Assembly: GCF_029962835.1 (NCBI RefSeq)
Contig: NC_080577.1
Coordinates: 31,292,501 to 31,356,500, forward strand
Direction: 5' to 3'
Origin: Magnolia sinica
Taxonomy: Eukaryota; Streptophyta; Magnoliopsida; Magnoliales; Magnoliaceae
Length of the DNA stretch: 64,000 bases
Positions 53,264 through 63,633 of this stretch are shown here, in pieces. The notes below the pieces were generated by a model. It had not been told where the DNA came from and did no database searches. It was given only the letters and a program-made list of their open reading frames with translations. Position 1 is the stretch's first letter, and the number at the start of each line of letters is the position of its first letter. A program made the translations under genes and the position numbers.

Positions 53264-53280
53264 GAAATAGAAATCGGATT

Positions 53281-53727
53281 GAGTAAACTCAGTTGGGCCT
53301 ACCATATATGTGTGTGGGTATCCATGTAGTCCATCCGTTTTTTCAGATTATTTCAGTGGTTGAGCTGAAAATTGAAGCATGCCCAAAGCTCAAGTGGACC
53401 ACACCACAGGAAACAGTGAGAATAATGACTTCCACCGTTGAAACCTTGTTAGGGCCTATAGTGATGTTTATTTTTAATCTAACCTGTTCATAAGATCACA
53501 CAGACATGGATGAAGGCAAAAAACAAATAATAGATTGATCCAAAAGTTCTATGGCCCCCAAGAAATTGTCGACGGTAGAATTTCAATTCACACTATTTCC
53601 CATCGTCAGGTCCACTTGAGATTTGGATATACTTCGTTTTTGAACTACAGCCCTCAAATTATATGTTGAAATGGATGGACGGAGTGGATAAAATATGTAA
53701 ATCATGGTAGACCCACATAGTTTACTC
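53281..53727. mobile_element. Abundant-family miniature element, copy 2 of 3
   Basis: Left 'gagtaaactcagttgggcct' and right 'agacccacatagtttactc' are inverted. Interior as in copy 1 ('caagtggaccacaccacagg', 'acagacatggatgaagg'). Confidence 0.82.
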
Positions 53728-53871
53728 ACACGCTGACGCAATCCAAGGACTTTTATTTCCAGCGGTAAGTAAATAAGAAAACAAACAGCTGTTTGAAAAG
53801 GAGTGATTTAGGGTGTAATTTTCTCGGAACCGTAGCAAAAATAATGGACAGGACTTAAAGTATGATAGTAT

Positions 53872-54315
53872 AATTTGTGAGTCCCATTTTCATGCATGTG
53901 TTTAATCAATGCCGAATATGTGTTCTACATGCCCATTTTAAGGCATGAGCAAAAATGAGGTAGAAACAAGCTTTAATTGGACCATACCATGGGAAACAAA
54001 GAGAATTGTAAATGTCTACCATTGAAAGTAAAAATGAGTCAAGGGCCAACAGGGGTGCGTACCTGTCATCCAATCTGTTCATAGCATCACATAGGCATGG
54101 ATGAAGAAAAAACACAAATATCAACTTGATCCAAAACTTCTGTGGCCCCAAAGAAGAAATGAACGATAAACGTTCAATTTCTCCTATCTCATATGGGGTG
54201 GTCCACTCGAATTTTGGATCTACCTCATTTTTGGGCTCATGCCATAAAATGAGCAGAAAAAATGGGTGGATGGCATGGATCAAACACATACATGACAGTA
54301 GGCCCAATAGATTTT
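53872..54315. mobile_element. Abundant-family miniature element, copy 3 of 3
   Basis: Left 'aatttgtgagtcccatttt' and right 'cagtaggcccaatagatttt' are inverted; interior is family-typical but partly inverted in order relative to copies 1 and 2. Confidence 0.75.
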
Positions 54316-54582
54316 AACAAGAAAAAACTTTCTTTTTATCTTTCAAATGCCGAAGCTTTTTAAACAATCTTCCGGTCAACATCATGTAAACATTTCAATC
54401 CGAACTGTAGCCAACTCAATCCGACTCGGTATATCTGACCGAGTCGGACTTAGTTCAGATCAGCCCAGTCAAGATTCGGTTCGAATCAAGTTAGTTCAAG
54501 TCAGGGTTTTCACAATACCGGATCGAGTCGAGTTGGACCTAACTCGGTCCAACTCGACTCAATGCCTATCTCTAATCACCGA

Positions 54583-55835
54583 TATTTTGGATGGTATAAA
54601 TTTCAGGTGTTGTTTATATTGCCAGTATTGTATTAATATCGCCAATGCCTGCCAATATTTTCAATTGCGTAAATTGTAGGTGTTGTTTGTATCACCAGTG
54701 TATTAGCGAGATTTTGATAAAATTGCTAAAAATTTATTTATTAATTTTTTTTTTTAATTTTATTTTTGTTATGTGCACATGGTTATATGCAATGTTTAAT
54801 TTGTTGATGATAATATCAATAATATATCAATAATACTTCGATATTATTTGTTATCGTAATATAGGTGATATAGCATGCAAGACTACAATTTTTTATTTAC
54901 TTTTGGTGACGAATCATGTTTCTGAAATATTGATAGATGTTTAGATGCAAAGTTGGATGGATGATTAGACACATACATAGAATTGTTAGATTGATTTCTT
55001 ACAACAAGACATGATTTTAGTCCTTCATCAAATCAAAACTTATTATATATGCATTTTGTTTGTCATATTTTATTCCTTAATATACAAATACGTGTATTTT
55101 AGTATTAATTTCCTAAGGTTTTATTGAAAAAACTCTACTATTTTTCCTATGTTTTCTCAATTTATTTATTTATTTTTTTTTTTTGTATTTTTTATTATCA
55201 ACAATATTATCAATTACATCGATATTGTTTTTGTATTACTCGCCAGTAAAAGTCAGTGCCATTGATACTTCAAACATTGGATATAACAAAGAACATTTAC
55301 TATGTGAAAAATAAAAAATAGTGAATTTTATAAGCAAAACACTTCTTTAGGCAATAATGTATCTTTCCATGAATCTCATGTAAATATCAAAGGCTAAAAA
55401 AAAAAAGCATTAAATGGCTCATGAATTTCATTTTACTCACACTTTGCCGTGATTAAGTAGTTGGAGGCATTGTTTGGTAAAATTAGAGGTAAAATTCTTT
55501 AAATAATAACAAAAAATTCAACCATCTTTTCTATGCAAATGGCAAGGATTTTTTTTTTTTAAAAAAAAAAAAATTAAAAATTAAAAATAAATAAATTCTG
55601 CAGCAACATATAAATTAAAGACCCATGCAATAAAAAAATTTACATACATGTTTCAATGGGAAAATTTGCTATAGCTAATTGTATACTGATATGCAACCGA
55701 TGTTAAGCATGACTCCGTTCTTGTAATCATTAATCTTGTTGAAAATATTGGTCAAGACCATCTGGACGAATACCATGGAGATTTTGAAAATCTTACCATA
55801 TTTTTGTAGAAAATTCATCAAAAGTATAGGGGGGC
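54583..55835. other. AT-rich spacer, no gene
   Basis: Long AT-rich stretch with 'gatattatt' and 'tatcaataat' words continuing the repeat that hosts the hAT-like element, plus A/T homopolymers near 55550-55575. No coding signal. Confidence 0.6.
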
Positions 55836-56238
55836 GGTTTCTCACAATATTATCATGACAGTACCACAAATTTAATTAAGTATAGTTATTTAAAAAATTA
55901 AATTATTCAATTTTACCTTATTTTAGAATTTTAATTTAACTTAATAATTTATGACGCATCTTTTTTAATGTGGTTTCTCACAATATTATCATGAACGTAC
56001 CACAAATTTAATTAAGAATGGTTATTTAAAAAATTAAATTATTCAATTTTACCTTATTTTAGAATTTTAATTTAACTTAATAATTTGGGGGGGGGGGGTG
56101 TTTCTCACAATATCATCTCACAATATCATCATGAAAGTACCACAAATTTAATTAAGTATAGTTATTTAAAAAATTAAATTATTCAATTTTACCTTATTTT
56201 AGAATTTTAATTTAACTTAATAATTTATGATACATGTT
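55836..56238 (+). repeat. Threefold tandem repeat, unit about 130 bp
   Basis: Units start at 55836, 55972 and 56101 with 'gtttctcacaatat(t)atcat' and run through 'gtaccacaaatttaattaag' to 'aacttaataattt'. They are nearly identical. A G6 run precedes unit 1 and a G12-13 run precedes unit 3. Confidence 0.95.
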
Positions 56239-56913
56239 TTTTAATATTTAGTTTCCTGCTAGATTTTCTCAATAATATTGCGAGAATAATTTATGATGCA
56301 ACACAGGTTTCTCCCCCAAGAGGCACAACAGCTTTCGTGTCCTTGTTATGGTGAGTCTACAATCATTGACCTCTCGTTACATGGTAGAATTTGATTAGGC
56401 TACATGCCATAATAGAGGTGGGCTCCATATAACAACTTTTAAAGATTTTTTAAAATCTCATGACAACAGCACATGACTCAATCAAATCCTGTTACATATG
56501 TTGGTTCGAAGCCTATAGTAACACTTGGCAGTATTGATAAATATTATTAAAAATGCTAACCCATATTTGTAACCATGGTCTAAAAATGCTAATGTTTGGA
56601 CGATTCTAGCCCTTGTTTGCATTGAAGTGTACACCAGAAAAGAAAAATCAGCAATAGCTTTCATCAACCGAAGGAACGCCCTTTTATTAAAAAATTAAGA
56701 TTGTCCAATCGAAGAAAATTTTGGTTGAGGGCCAATCAATGGCTGAGATCATCATAGTGCAATAAAATGTACATTGGCTGTCCATTGATCTTGAAATCTT
56801 GTCCCGCTGGATGACCGGATTATACCGGATGATCATCACGGTCTGGCCCAACTCTGACACGTATCGGCTATTCTGGACCGGAATCCTTACAACGTGTAAA
56901 ACAACCAAGTTAT
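56239..56913. other. Spacer, no gene recognised
   Basis: Short frames on both strands lack family resemblance; no repeat ends noticed. Confidence 0.5.
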
Positions 56914-57337
56914 GTGGGCCATCACGTCTTATACGTAAAATCTACTCCATCCGTCAGGTTCTATCCTCGATTCTAGGTCCTGGGAGGAAAACTCAGCCAG
57001 ACCCATTATTCAGGTGGGCCACACCACAAGGAATAATGGGAATGAAATGCTAACCATAGGGTTGTATGTGGGATCACCATGGTATGCATCTTCCATCAAA
57101 CCCGTTAATCAGGTGTACGTCACCTGGAAGAAGTAAAGAAACAAAAATCAGCCTGATTCAAAACTCAAGAAGGCCTCACTACCTGAACTTAGAGATTTTA
57201 GGAGAAATTTTATATTTCTCTCCTTGGTGTTGCTTATACAAGTTCTCAACCGGGCTAATATTTTGTATATACCGTTGAAATAAAGGTTGCCACCTTTTGG
57301 ACGGAGTAGATTTACATATACAACATGGTGGGGCCGT
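56914..57337. mobile_element. Abundant-family miniature element
   Basis: Left 'gtgggccatcacgtcttata' with 'aaatctactccatccg' and right 'acggagtagatttacatata' with 'catggtggggccgtc' are inverted. Interior has 'caggtgggccacaccacaag'. Confidence 0.8.
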
Positions 57338-57409
57338 CAGAGGATGGGTATTTTCGCGCCTGGTAATGCACATGCTGGAGGCGATTACAGTCCACTATCA
57401 TGAACGAAT

Positions 57410-58040
57410 GTGAAAGTACAGCCATTGTATGTGAAAGATATTTGTAAGGACATGGGATGCGTGGTGGGGACGCGGATTGGCTGCTCCCCCTGCCACCAGC
57501 CAATGGCTGATGGTCGGTTCTCTGTGGGCCCCACCATGATTTATGTGTTTCATCCATGCCGTCCATCTATTTTTCCATAACATTTTATGATATGAGACCA
57601 AAACTGAGGTATATATCAATATCAAGTGGACCACATTACAGGAAACAGTGTTGAATGAGCATAGACCATTAAAAACCTTTTGGGGGCCATAAAAGTTTTG
57701 GATCAAGCTGATATTTATTTTTTCCCTTCATCTGGACCTGTATGACCTAATTAACAGATTGGATGTCAAATAAAGAGTACAGTGGTCCCTAGGAGGATTT
57801 TAATGGTGGATATTCAATCACTATTGTTTTCCTGTGGTGTGGTCCACCTGAGATTTATATCCCTCTCAATTTTGGGATAAGGCCCTAAAATGATTTTTAA
57901 AAATGGATGAAACACATACATCATGGTGGGGCCCACAGAGCACCGACCATCAGCCACCGGGCTGGTGGCAGGGGGAGTAGCCAATCCTTTCCCATGTACC
58001 ACACTGTCCTTGTATTTCTTTCGGGAATGCAAGCTGTACT
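57410..58040. mobile_element. Long-TIR (Mutator-like) miniature element
   Basis: Inverted arms of about 180 bp: left includes 'aagtacagcc', 'gatttggct'-type text 'gattggctgctccccctgcc', 'tgatggtcggt' and 'ctgtgggccccaccatgat'; the right arm (57910-58040) is its reverse complement. The core has 'caagtggaccacattacagg'. Arms this long suggest a Mutator-like origin. Exact ends and the target duplication are not resolved. Confidence 0.75.
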
Positions 58041-58062
58041 ATTGCCTTAAATCAATAGGGGA

Positions 58063-58485
58063 TTTGTGGGCCCCACCTGATGGAAGGCCAGATCTAAAAT
58101 ACTGGCACCACAAAGACCTCTGTCCATCTCACTCGATCTGTTTGAAGTTTTTTTTTTTGGAACCTCGCACATCTCGTATTTTAACATTGTGTTATATAGC
58201 GTTCACGTATGAACTCAAGTGGGCCCAATAGTGGGGATTGAACGTCCACCGTTGAAACCTAATTGGACCGGAGAAGTTTTGCATCAAGATGATATGTGTG
58301 TTTTCTCTACGTACTGGTGTTGATCCTTATGGACGGTTGGATGTCATATAAAGATCATGGTGGGCCTCATAAGGCTTCAACGGTTGGCGTTGCAACTCCA
58401 CTGTTTTGTTTCATGTGGTGTGGCTCACTTGAGCTTTGGACCTGCCTCACTATGGGATCACAACGTATGATTGCTGGGACTCACA
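58063..58485. mobile_element. Abundant-family miniature element, right end lost
   Basis: Left 'tgtgggccccacctgatgga', then 'acgtatgaactcaagtgggc', 'cgtccaccgttgaaacc', 'catgtggtgtggctcacttg'. It runs into the copia LTR at about 58485-58490 without its right inverted end. Confidence 0.65.
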
Positions 58486-58489
58486 TAAA

Positions 58490-59035
58490 CATATAGTAGA
58501 ATTAAGCAAAGTAATTACATTCATACAAATAAACCCAAACGAAAAGGTAATCCAAATTTTACATGGAAAAAAAAAAAAAAACCATAATATTAAGTGATTA
58601 GTAATACCTAACGAAAGTAATATTATACGAGACTGATTCAATTAACCCTCGAATTTTCTTTAAAACTTTAGTTACGCTCTTAAACTCTTTAGAACACTTA
58701 AAAAACCCTAATACCATTCATAATATTGATTACGCCTAACATATATAATACCCAATCAGAATAAAAAATAAATCATGCACTTATACAAAATTGTGCGTGC
58801 CTTCAATGGGTCATTCGTTGTCATTGACAGACATCCATGACCAGTCAATATCATCGAAGATCCTTTGATGTCATCGAATATTAAGCTCCAAAATTGTCTA
58901 GCAATCAAGTAGAATTTTTTAAAATTTTCTTAATGGAATCGAGCATTTATTAATGGCATCAACATCATTGACATATGCTCAATAGGATCGAGTAGTCTGT
59001 CGATAACATTGACAGACGCTGTCACAGACAGATTT
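58490..59035 (-). repeat. Copia 3' LTR (fragment B)
   Basis: Aligns with 48490-49035 ('attttctt(a/g)atgg(a/g)atc', 'aaaattgtctagcaatcaagt', 'cagatttaagacatta'). Poly-A-like run at 58565-58580. Contains 'gatgtcatcga' words. Confidence 0.75.
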
Positions 59036-59165
59036 AAGACATTAATTAGACAACAATTTTCACCATTTCTTCAATCTTCATTCTTCAATTCTCCTTTACC
59101 ATCACTATGTCTAACTGCCTTCCATCACAACTTTATTGTCGCTTCTCATGCATACTTCATCCTCG

Positions 59166-59960
59166 TTAAGGCTTCGCCAAGCCCAAGGAAGTTGCATATA
59201 ACTTGAACTCCTTTGTGGGAACCATCTTCATAAGTATGTTAGTTAGATTCATGCTTGTGTGTATCTTCTCAAGAGTCATGCCTCTTTCTTCAAACATCCG
59301 TCGAATAAAATTATGATGCACATTAATATGTTTAATATGTGAGTGATAAATAGAGTTCTTTGCTAAATTAACCACAATTTTGTTGTCACAATTAACGGGA
59401 ACGGCCTCTTGCTGAAGCCACAACTGATTTATCATTCCCCTCTACCAAATTCCTTCCTTTAATGCTTCTATCACTACCATATATTCAACTTTAGTTGTAC
59501 AAAGTGTCATCATAGATTAAAGCTTCGACATCTAACTGATTACTCCACCCACTAATACAAACAAGTAATTAGAAGTCAATCTTCTATTGTCCACACTACT
59601 TGCATAATCTAAATCTACATAGTCTATAACTTGTCCCATAATTTTTCAAATGTTAAGACGTAGTCCTACGTACCTCGAATATATTGAACTAGTTATTTCA
59701 CTACCTCCCAATGTTGCTTGCCAAGGTTAGACATATATCTACTAACAACACCCACCACATGTGAAATATCTGGTCTCATACAGACCATATCATAAATCAA
59801 GTTGCCAATTATACTTGAATAAGGCACACGAGACATAACCTGTTTTTCTTCATTTGTTTTAGGACAATGTTAAGAAGAAAACTTAAAATGAGCCGCGAAA
59901 AGAACATTGACCAGCTTCACATTGTCTATCTCATACTTCACCTATACCTTTTCAAGGTGT
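59166..59960 (-). pseudogene. Copia RNase H, decayed
   Basis: The minus-strand frame 59435-59166 reads 'VNCDNKIVVNLAKNSIYHSH', 'KHINVHHNFIRRMFEE' and 'LTNILMKMVPTKEFKLYA', the C-terminal part of copia RNase H. Upstream (59440-59960) the chain is visible only in pieces with many stops. Confidence 0.85.
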
Positions 59961-59961
59961 T

Positions 59962-60346
59962 TTACCTGAGATAACCATAGCCTTCTCCTCTTCCTATCCT
60001 GTGTATGTCAACGCCGAGAACCATCTTTGTAGCCCCCATATTTTTCATCTTAAATGTCCCTGATAGCTGAGTCTTCAGTATGTTGATCCCAGACATGCTA
60101 TGATTGACGATAAATATGTCATTAACATACAATACTAAGATAATGAACTTTCCATCACTCAGTGTCGTATAATAGACACAATGATCATACTCACTCCTGG
60201 TAAACCTTTGACTCACCATGAAATAATCAAATTTTTTATATCACTGCTTAGGCGACCATTTTAAGCCGTAAAACGACCTCTTCAACTTACAAACAATGCT
60301 CTCTACCCATTGTATTTCGAAACATTCTAGTTACTTTATGTAAATC
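59962..60346 (-). pseudogene. Copia reverse transcriptase, C-terminal half, mutated active site
   Basis: Minus-strand text 'VESIVCKLKRSFYGLK' (60245-60300), 'YDHCVYY', 'FIILVLYVNDIFIVNHSMSG' and 'GTFKMKNMGATKMVLGVDIH'. The catalytic YVDD reads YVND. Truncated at 60346 by the next element. Confidence 0.87.
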
Positions 60347-63300
60347 TGTAATGCCCTGCCCGAAAAGGAACAGTGTCCTGAGGCGCTCACGTGTGAACCG
60401 ACGTAAGAACTAATGATTCAACTACACGTGTGGGTCTATTACTAATAAATTAATCCAAGTTTAGCTACTGATGCGATTAAATCAAATCGTGGTCGGGCCA
60501 AGCACGGGTCGTAGAGCCAGATGCCCAAGCTACACTTGGTGACTGTCTGTACAGGCCATGTATCGCCCGAGGAAGAACCAAAAACTCCAACACGTTGACA
60601 GGCCAAGGGTCTCACTAGGTTTGTGATCTCACGGGAATGTTAGGCTTAGACGATGCCCAGAAATGGGTGAACTGTGTTGTACAGCCAGCATTTGAAACTC
60701 GTGAGTCACCAGGCTTAAAGAAGAAAATTATAAATTTTAAATCAATTGGCCTTGTTTCTTGAGTTAGCAAATTCGGGCATTTCAGTCGTAGGATTTCCTC
60801 TAAATTCACACCGAAGGTTAGAAATAATTCCCTACCCTTGCCCACAAAATCTAACTATTGATCGTGGAACGGTGACTGTTGATCGCGAATCTGGCCGCTA
60901 CGGTAAAACTATGCATCCATTTGTGATCAAACTTTGCCCGACCCTTCATTGGGCCGTGGGGCATGTGTTCCATGAATCAGATGAGCTAGGGGGCGATCAG
61001 GACAACCCTAATGATAAAAAGGGGGCCACAGGGCCATTGAAGGAAAATACCAAACAGTCGACTGATATAATTCTAGACATATAAAAGTCTAGCCCTCTCC
61101 TTCATTTGCGGAAATTTCAGCAACAAAAATTCTGAGAGAGAGAGAGAGAGGAGATTGGGTGGTGATTGTGGTTTGAGGTGCTTGGGATTTGGGAATCCCG
61201 CACCTATACCTTCCAATTGCCGTAAAGCGCCCACCCAATTGCCGTTAGAGTGAAACCCCTTTCAATCCAAGGTAAGATTGAGCTCCAGACCATTTCTCTC
61301 TAAATTTTTGCTACATGCATGTAACTTACCTCCACTCCATGCAATGCAGGGCCCCAACGTGTCAAGCTTGCGACCCGATGCTGTTAAGACGATCTCAGCA
61401 ACTTCCGGTCAACAATAGGTGTGGACCATTACCTTTAAGTGGCCTATTATCATGCCTAACATAGGTTTAGTGAATGTGTGTAGTGTATTATTAGTGCATG
61501 TTACTGAATTTTCATTGGGGCTGCATAATTAGGATAATGGACTAGAAATTGTTGAAATTATGGAAGGAGATTAGATCCTAATACCCCAAATCTGTGACTT
61601 GTGCATTTGCATGCTCCTGTAAGGTGCAAATATCTAACTTTCCCCAAATTTATATTAGTTGATTGTTGATTTCCTGATTTGGTGCTAACTATGCTTAAAC
61701 AATGACATGAATTGTTGTAAATTGTTGATTGTTGGTTGAATTGTTGCTACATGTCAATTATGATAGGAGTAAAGGTGTGGAATGTTGTCACATTGCTGAT
61801 TTGTTTAACTACTTGATTTCCTTGATTTATAACTGAATTATGTGATTTATATTAACTCATGGAAGACTAGTTGTATATATATATATATGATAGGAGTAAA
61901 GGTGTGGAATGTTGTCACATTGGTGCATGGCTACCCTTATGGTTATATATATTAAAACATGATGAACTTGATATATTGTTATCTATGTACTTAAATTGTT
62001 GATTTATGCCTGTCATGGGTGAACCATCTCTGAATTTGACAATACATGTTGTGTATTATTGCATAAACCCTTTTGGATGGGCCGATTACCTGGAATTACT
62101 TGGTAATCCCTTTCGTTGGACCTGTCCGCGAGTAATCTGACCCAAATAGTTGAACTATAGGTTATTGGCCGTAGTTAGACTACATGAGATAGTGTTTCAG
62201 GCTGATTAGCTACAGTTCAGCCCGTTGGGGCATATTGACTCTTAAGTTTACCATCCTTGTATGTTAACCATGTCTGATCACGCTTGTATGAACCTGAAGT
62301 ACCATGAGACCATTGCACCCACTATTAGTTATAATTTACAGCCCACAAAGACTCATGAGCAGGGGATGGTGGTATGAGACACTATGCCTATGCTATCGGC
62401 TTACGCTGGAGTGACAAGCCTCCCCGTAGTGTCCAGTGAACACTTAGACTCGTGAACCGAGAATGGTGGTATGGGACACTGTGCCCGTGCTGTCGGCTTA
62501 TACTAGGGTGACGACCTCCCTATAGTGACTGCGAGTAGGACATTTAAGTCACAATTGTGTTTTGTCTAAGATTATGGTTTCCGGGATTGACGACCCCATA
62601 TAGGGCTAAGGATCGTGAGAGTCATATGACCACGACCCTTGAGCCGTGTGATCAGGTTAGGGCAACAACTTCACTGAGAGTATTTCAGTTTCCCCAATCT
62701 GCTGGATGAATGAATCTAATTAATCAACTGAGTTAACATATTTCATGACATTTTGCATTATTATTGTGGCGTTTAGGCAATTGAGGTCGCAATTTTAGGG
62801 AGTGTTGATCATTACGAACGTCAAATGTCATCGCTTAAGGAGGAGTTGGTAGTGAGGGGCATGCATCATATTATTGAGCCATGCATTTGCATTAACAAGA
62901 ATATTTAAGATTCTATGTTGTTTGCTATTCATTAAATGTATTCAATGTATGATAATTTGTGTGGCCTATTGCTAATGGTACCACTGAGTTAGCCACTCAC
63001 TCCTACTCTGAGACAGTGTTCTAAAACACCAACCAGAATCCGATATAGATACAGGTACCCTGGAGCAGGACGCACTAGACAATGTCAGTGCCGATGACGA
63101 CGAGGAACAAACATATTTCTAAGAATTTGGTGGACCTTATTAGCGCGATGGATGGCTGAGGGATTGGGCCAGAGCCCAGATCATTTTGGAGATTGACATG
63201 TAGAAGGGACAGGGTCCCTAGGCGATGACATTTTAGATTATCAGAATTATTTGTCTATGGATAGTTATGAATTTTTGTTGAGATGTTTTTTTAATTTAGT

Positions 63301-63467
63301 GGCACTTAAATCCTTTTTGAATGATCTAATATTAATTACGCTTAATTTAATTCTTCACTATTTCTAATACCTGATAATTGTATGCATTTGTGATTCATTT
63401 ATGCACGTGGCACTTGGGAATTCGGGAGCCGAGTTGCTACTCGGTCCTCAAATTTCAGGGCACTATA
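60347..63467 (+). repeat. 5' LTR of a second Tekay-like element (3121 bp)
   Basis: Starts TGTAATGCCCTGCCCG inside copia RT (left flank 'aaatc') and ends 'gggcactata' before a primer site. It shares landmarks with the 19646/41087 LTRs: the duplicated ~100-bp module (62350-62536), 'ccactcactcctactctgaga', 'gagccgagttgctactcgg'. Overall similarity is low, so it is a different family of the same lineage. TATAAAAG at 61080-61087 is the likely promoter. The partner LTR is outside the window. Confidence 0.82.
61080..61087 (+). promoter_or_regulatory. LTR core promoter (TATA box)
   Basis: TATAAAAG followed by a 'gagagagagagagag' leader, the same layout as in the other Tekay-like LTRs. Confidence 0.55.
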
Positions 63468-63469
63468 AC

Positions 63470-63633
63470 TTGATATTAGAGCATGATTTGGATTAAATCA
63501 GGCCTAGGGTAATGGGTTTATCGTGACGTACTTTGACTTAGGAGGGAGCAACTGAATTTAAAGACAGTACTAAAATCTTAAGATTTTGCTTAATTGGCGA
63601 GATCGACCCCTGTAGGCTAACCTAGATAGTAAG
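63470..63633 (+). other. Primer-binding site and leader of the second Tekay-like element
   Basis: 'ttgatattagagc' at 63470 is a decayed initiator-Met-type primer site. The following 'gcatgatttggattaaa' and 'gtactttgacttaggaggg' match the leader at 34024-34095. Confidence 0.75.

Larger units (their letters stand above)
52315..54574. mobile_element. hAT-like element (8-bp target duplication) carrying three other miniature elements
   Basis: Left end 'tagagctggacaagac', right end 'gactcaatgcctatctcta'; flanks ATCACTGA (52307-52314) and ATCACCGA (54575-54582) differ by one base, fitting an 8-bp hAT duplication. Outer arms are 'gactcgacccgaa'-type words. The central ~1.7 kb is filled by three copies of another inverted-repeat family. 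The whole sits in an AT-rich repeat based on 'accgatattttgg'. Confidence 0.72.
58490..60346 (-). mobile_element. Ty1/copia fragment B: RT, RNase H, 3' LTR (minus strand)
   Basis: Minus-strand order is RT (60346-59960), RNase H (about 59600-59166), 3' LTR (59035-58490). It is truncated on the right, in RT, by insertion of the LTR starting at 60347. The LTR matches fragment A, so both belong to one copia family; B holds the parts missing from A. Confidence 0.82.

Noticed and set aside
60746-61084. 112-codon open frame
   Set aside because: Lies upstream of the TATA box inside the second Tekay-like LTR and resembles nothing known.
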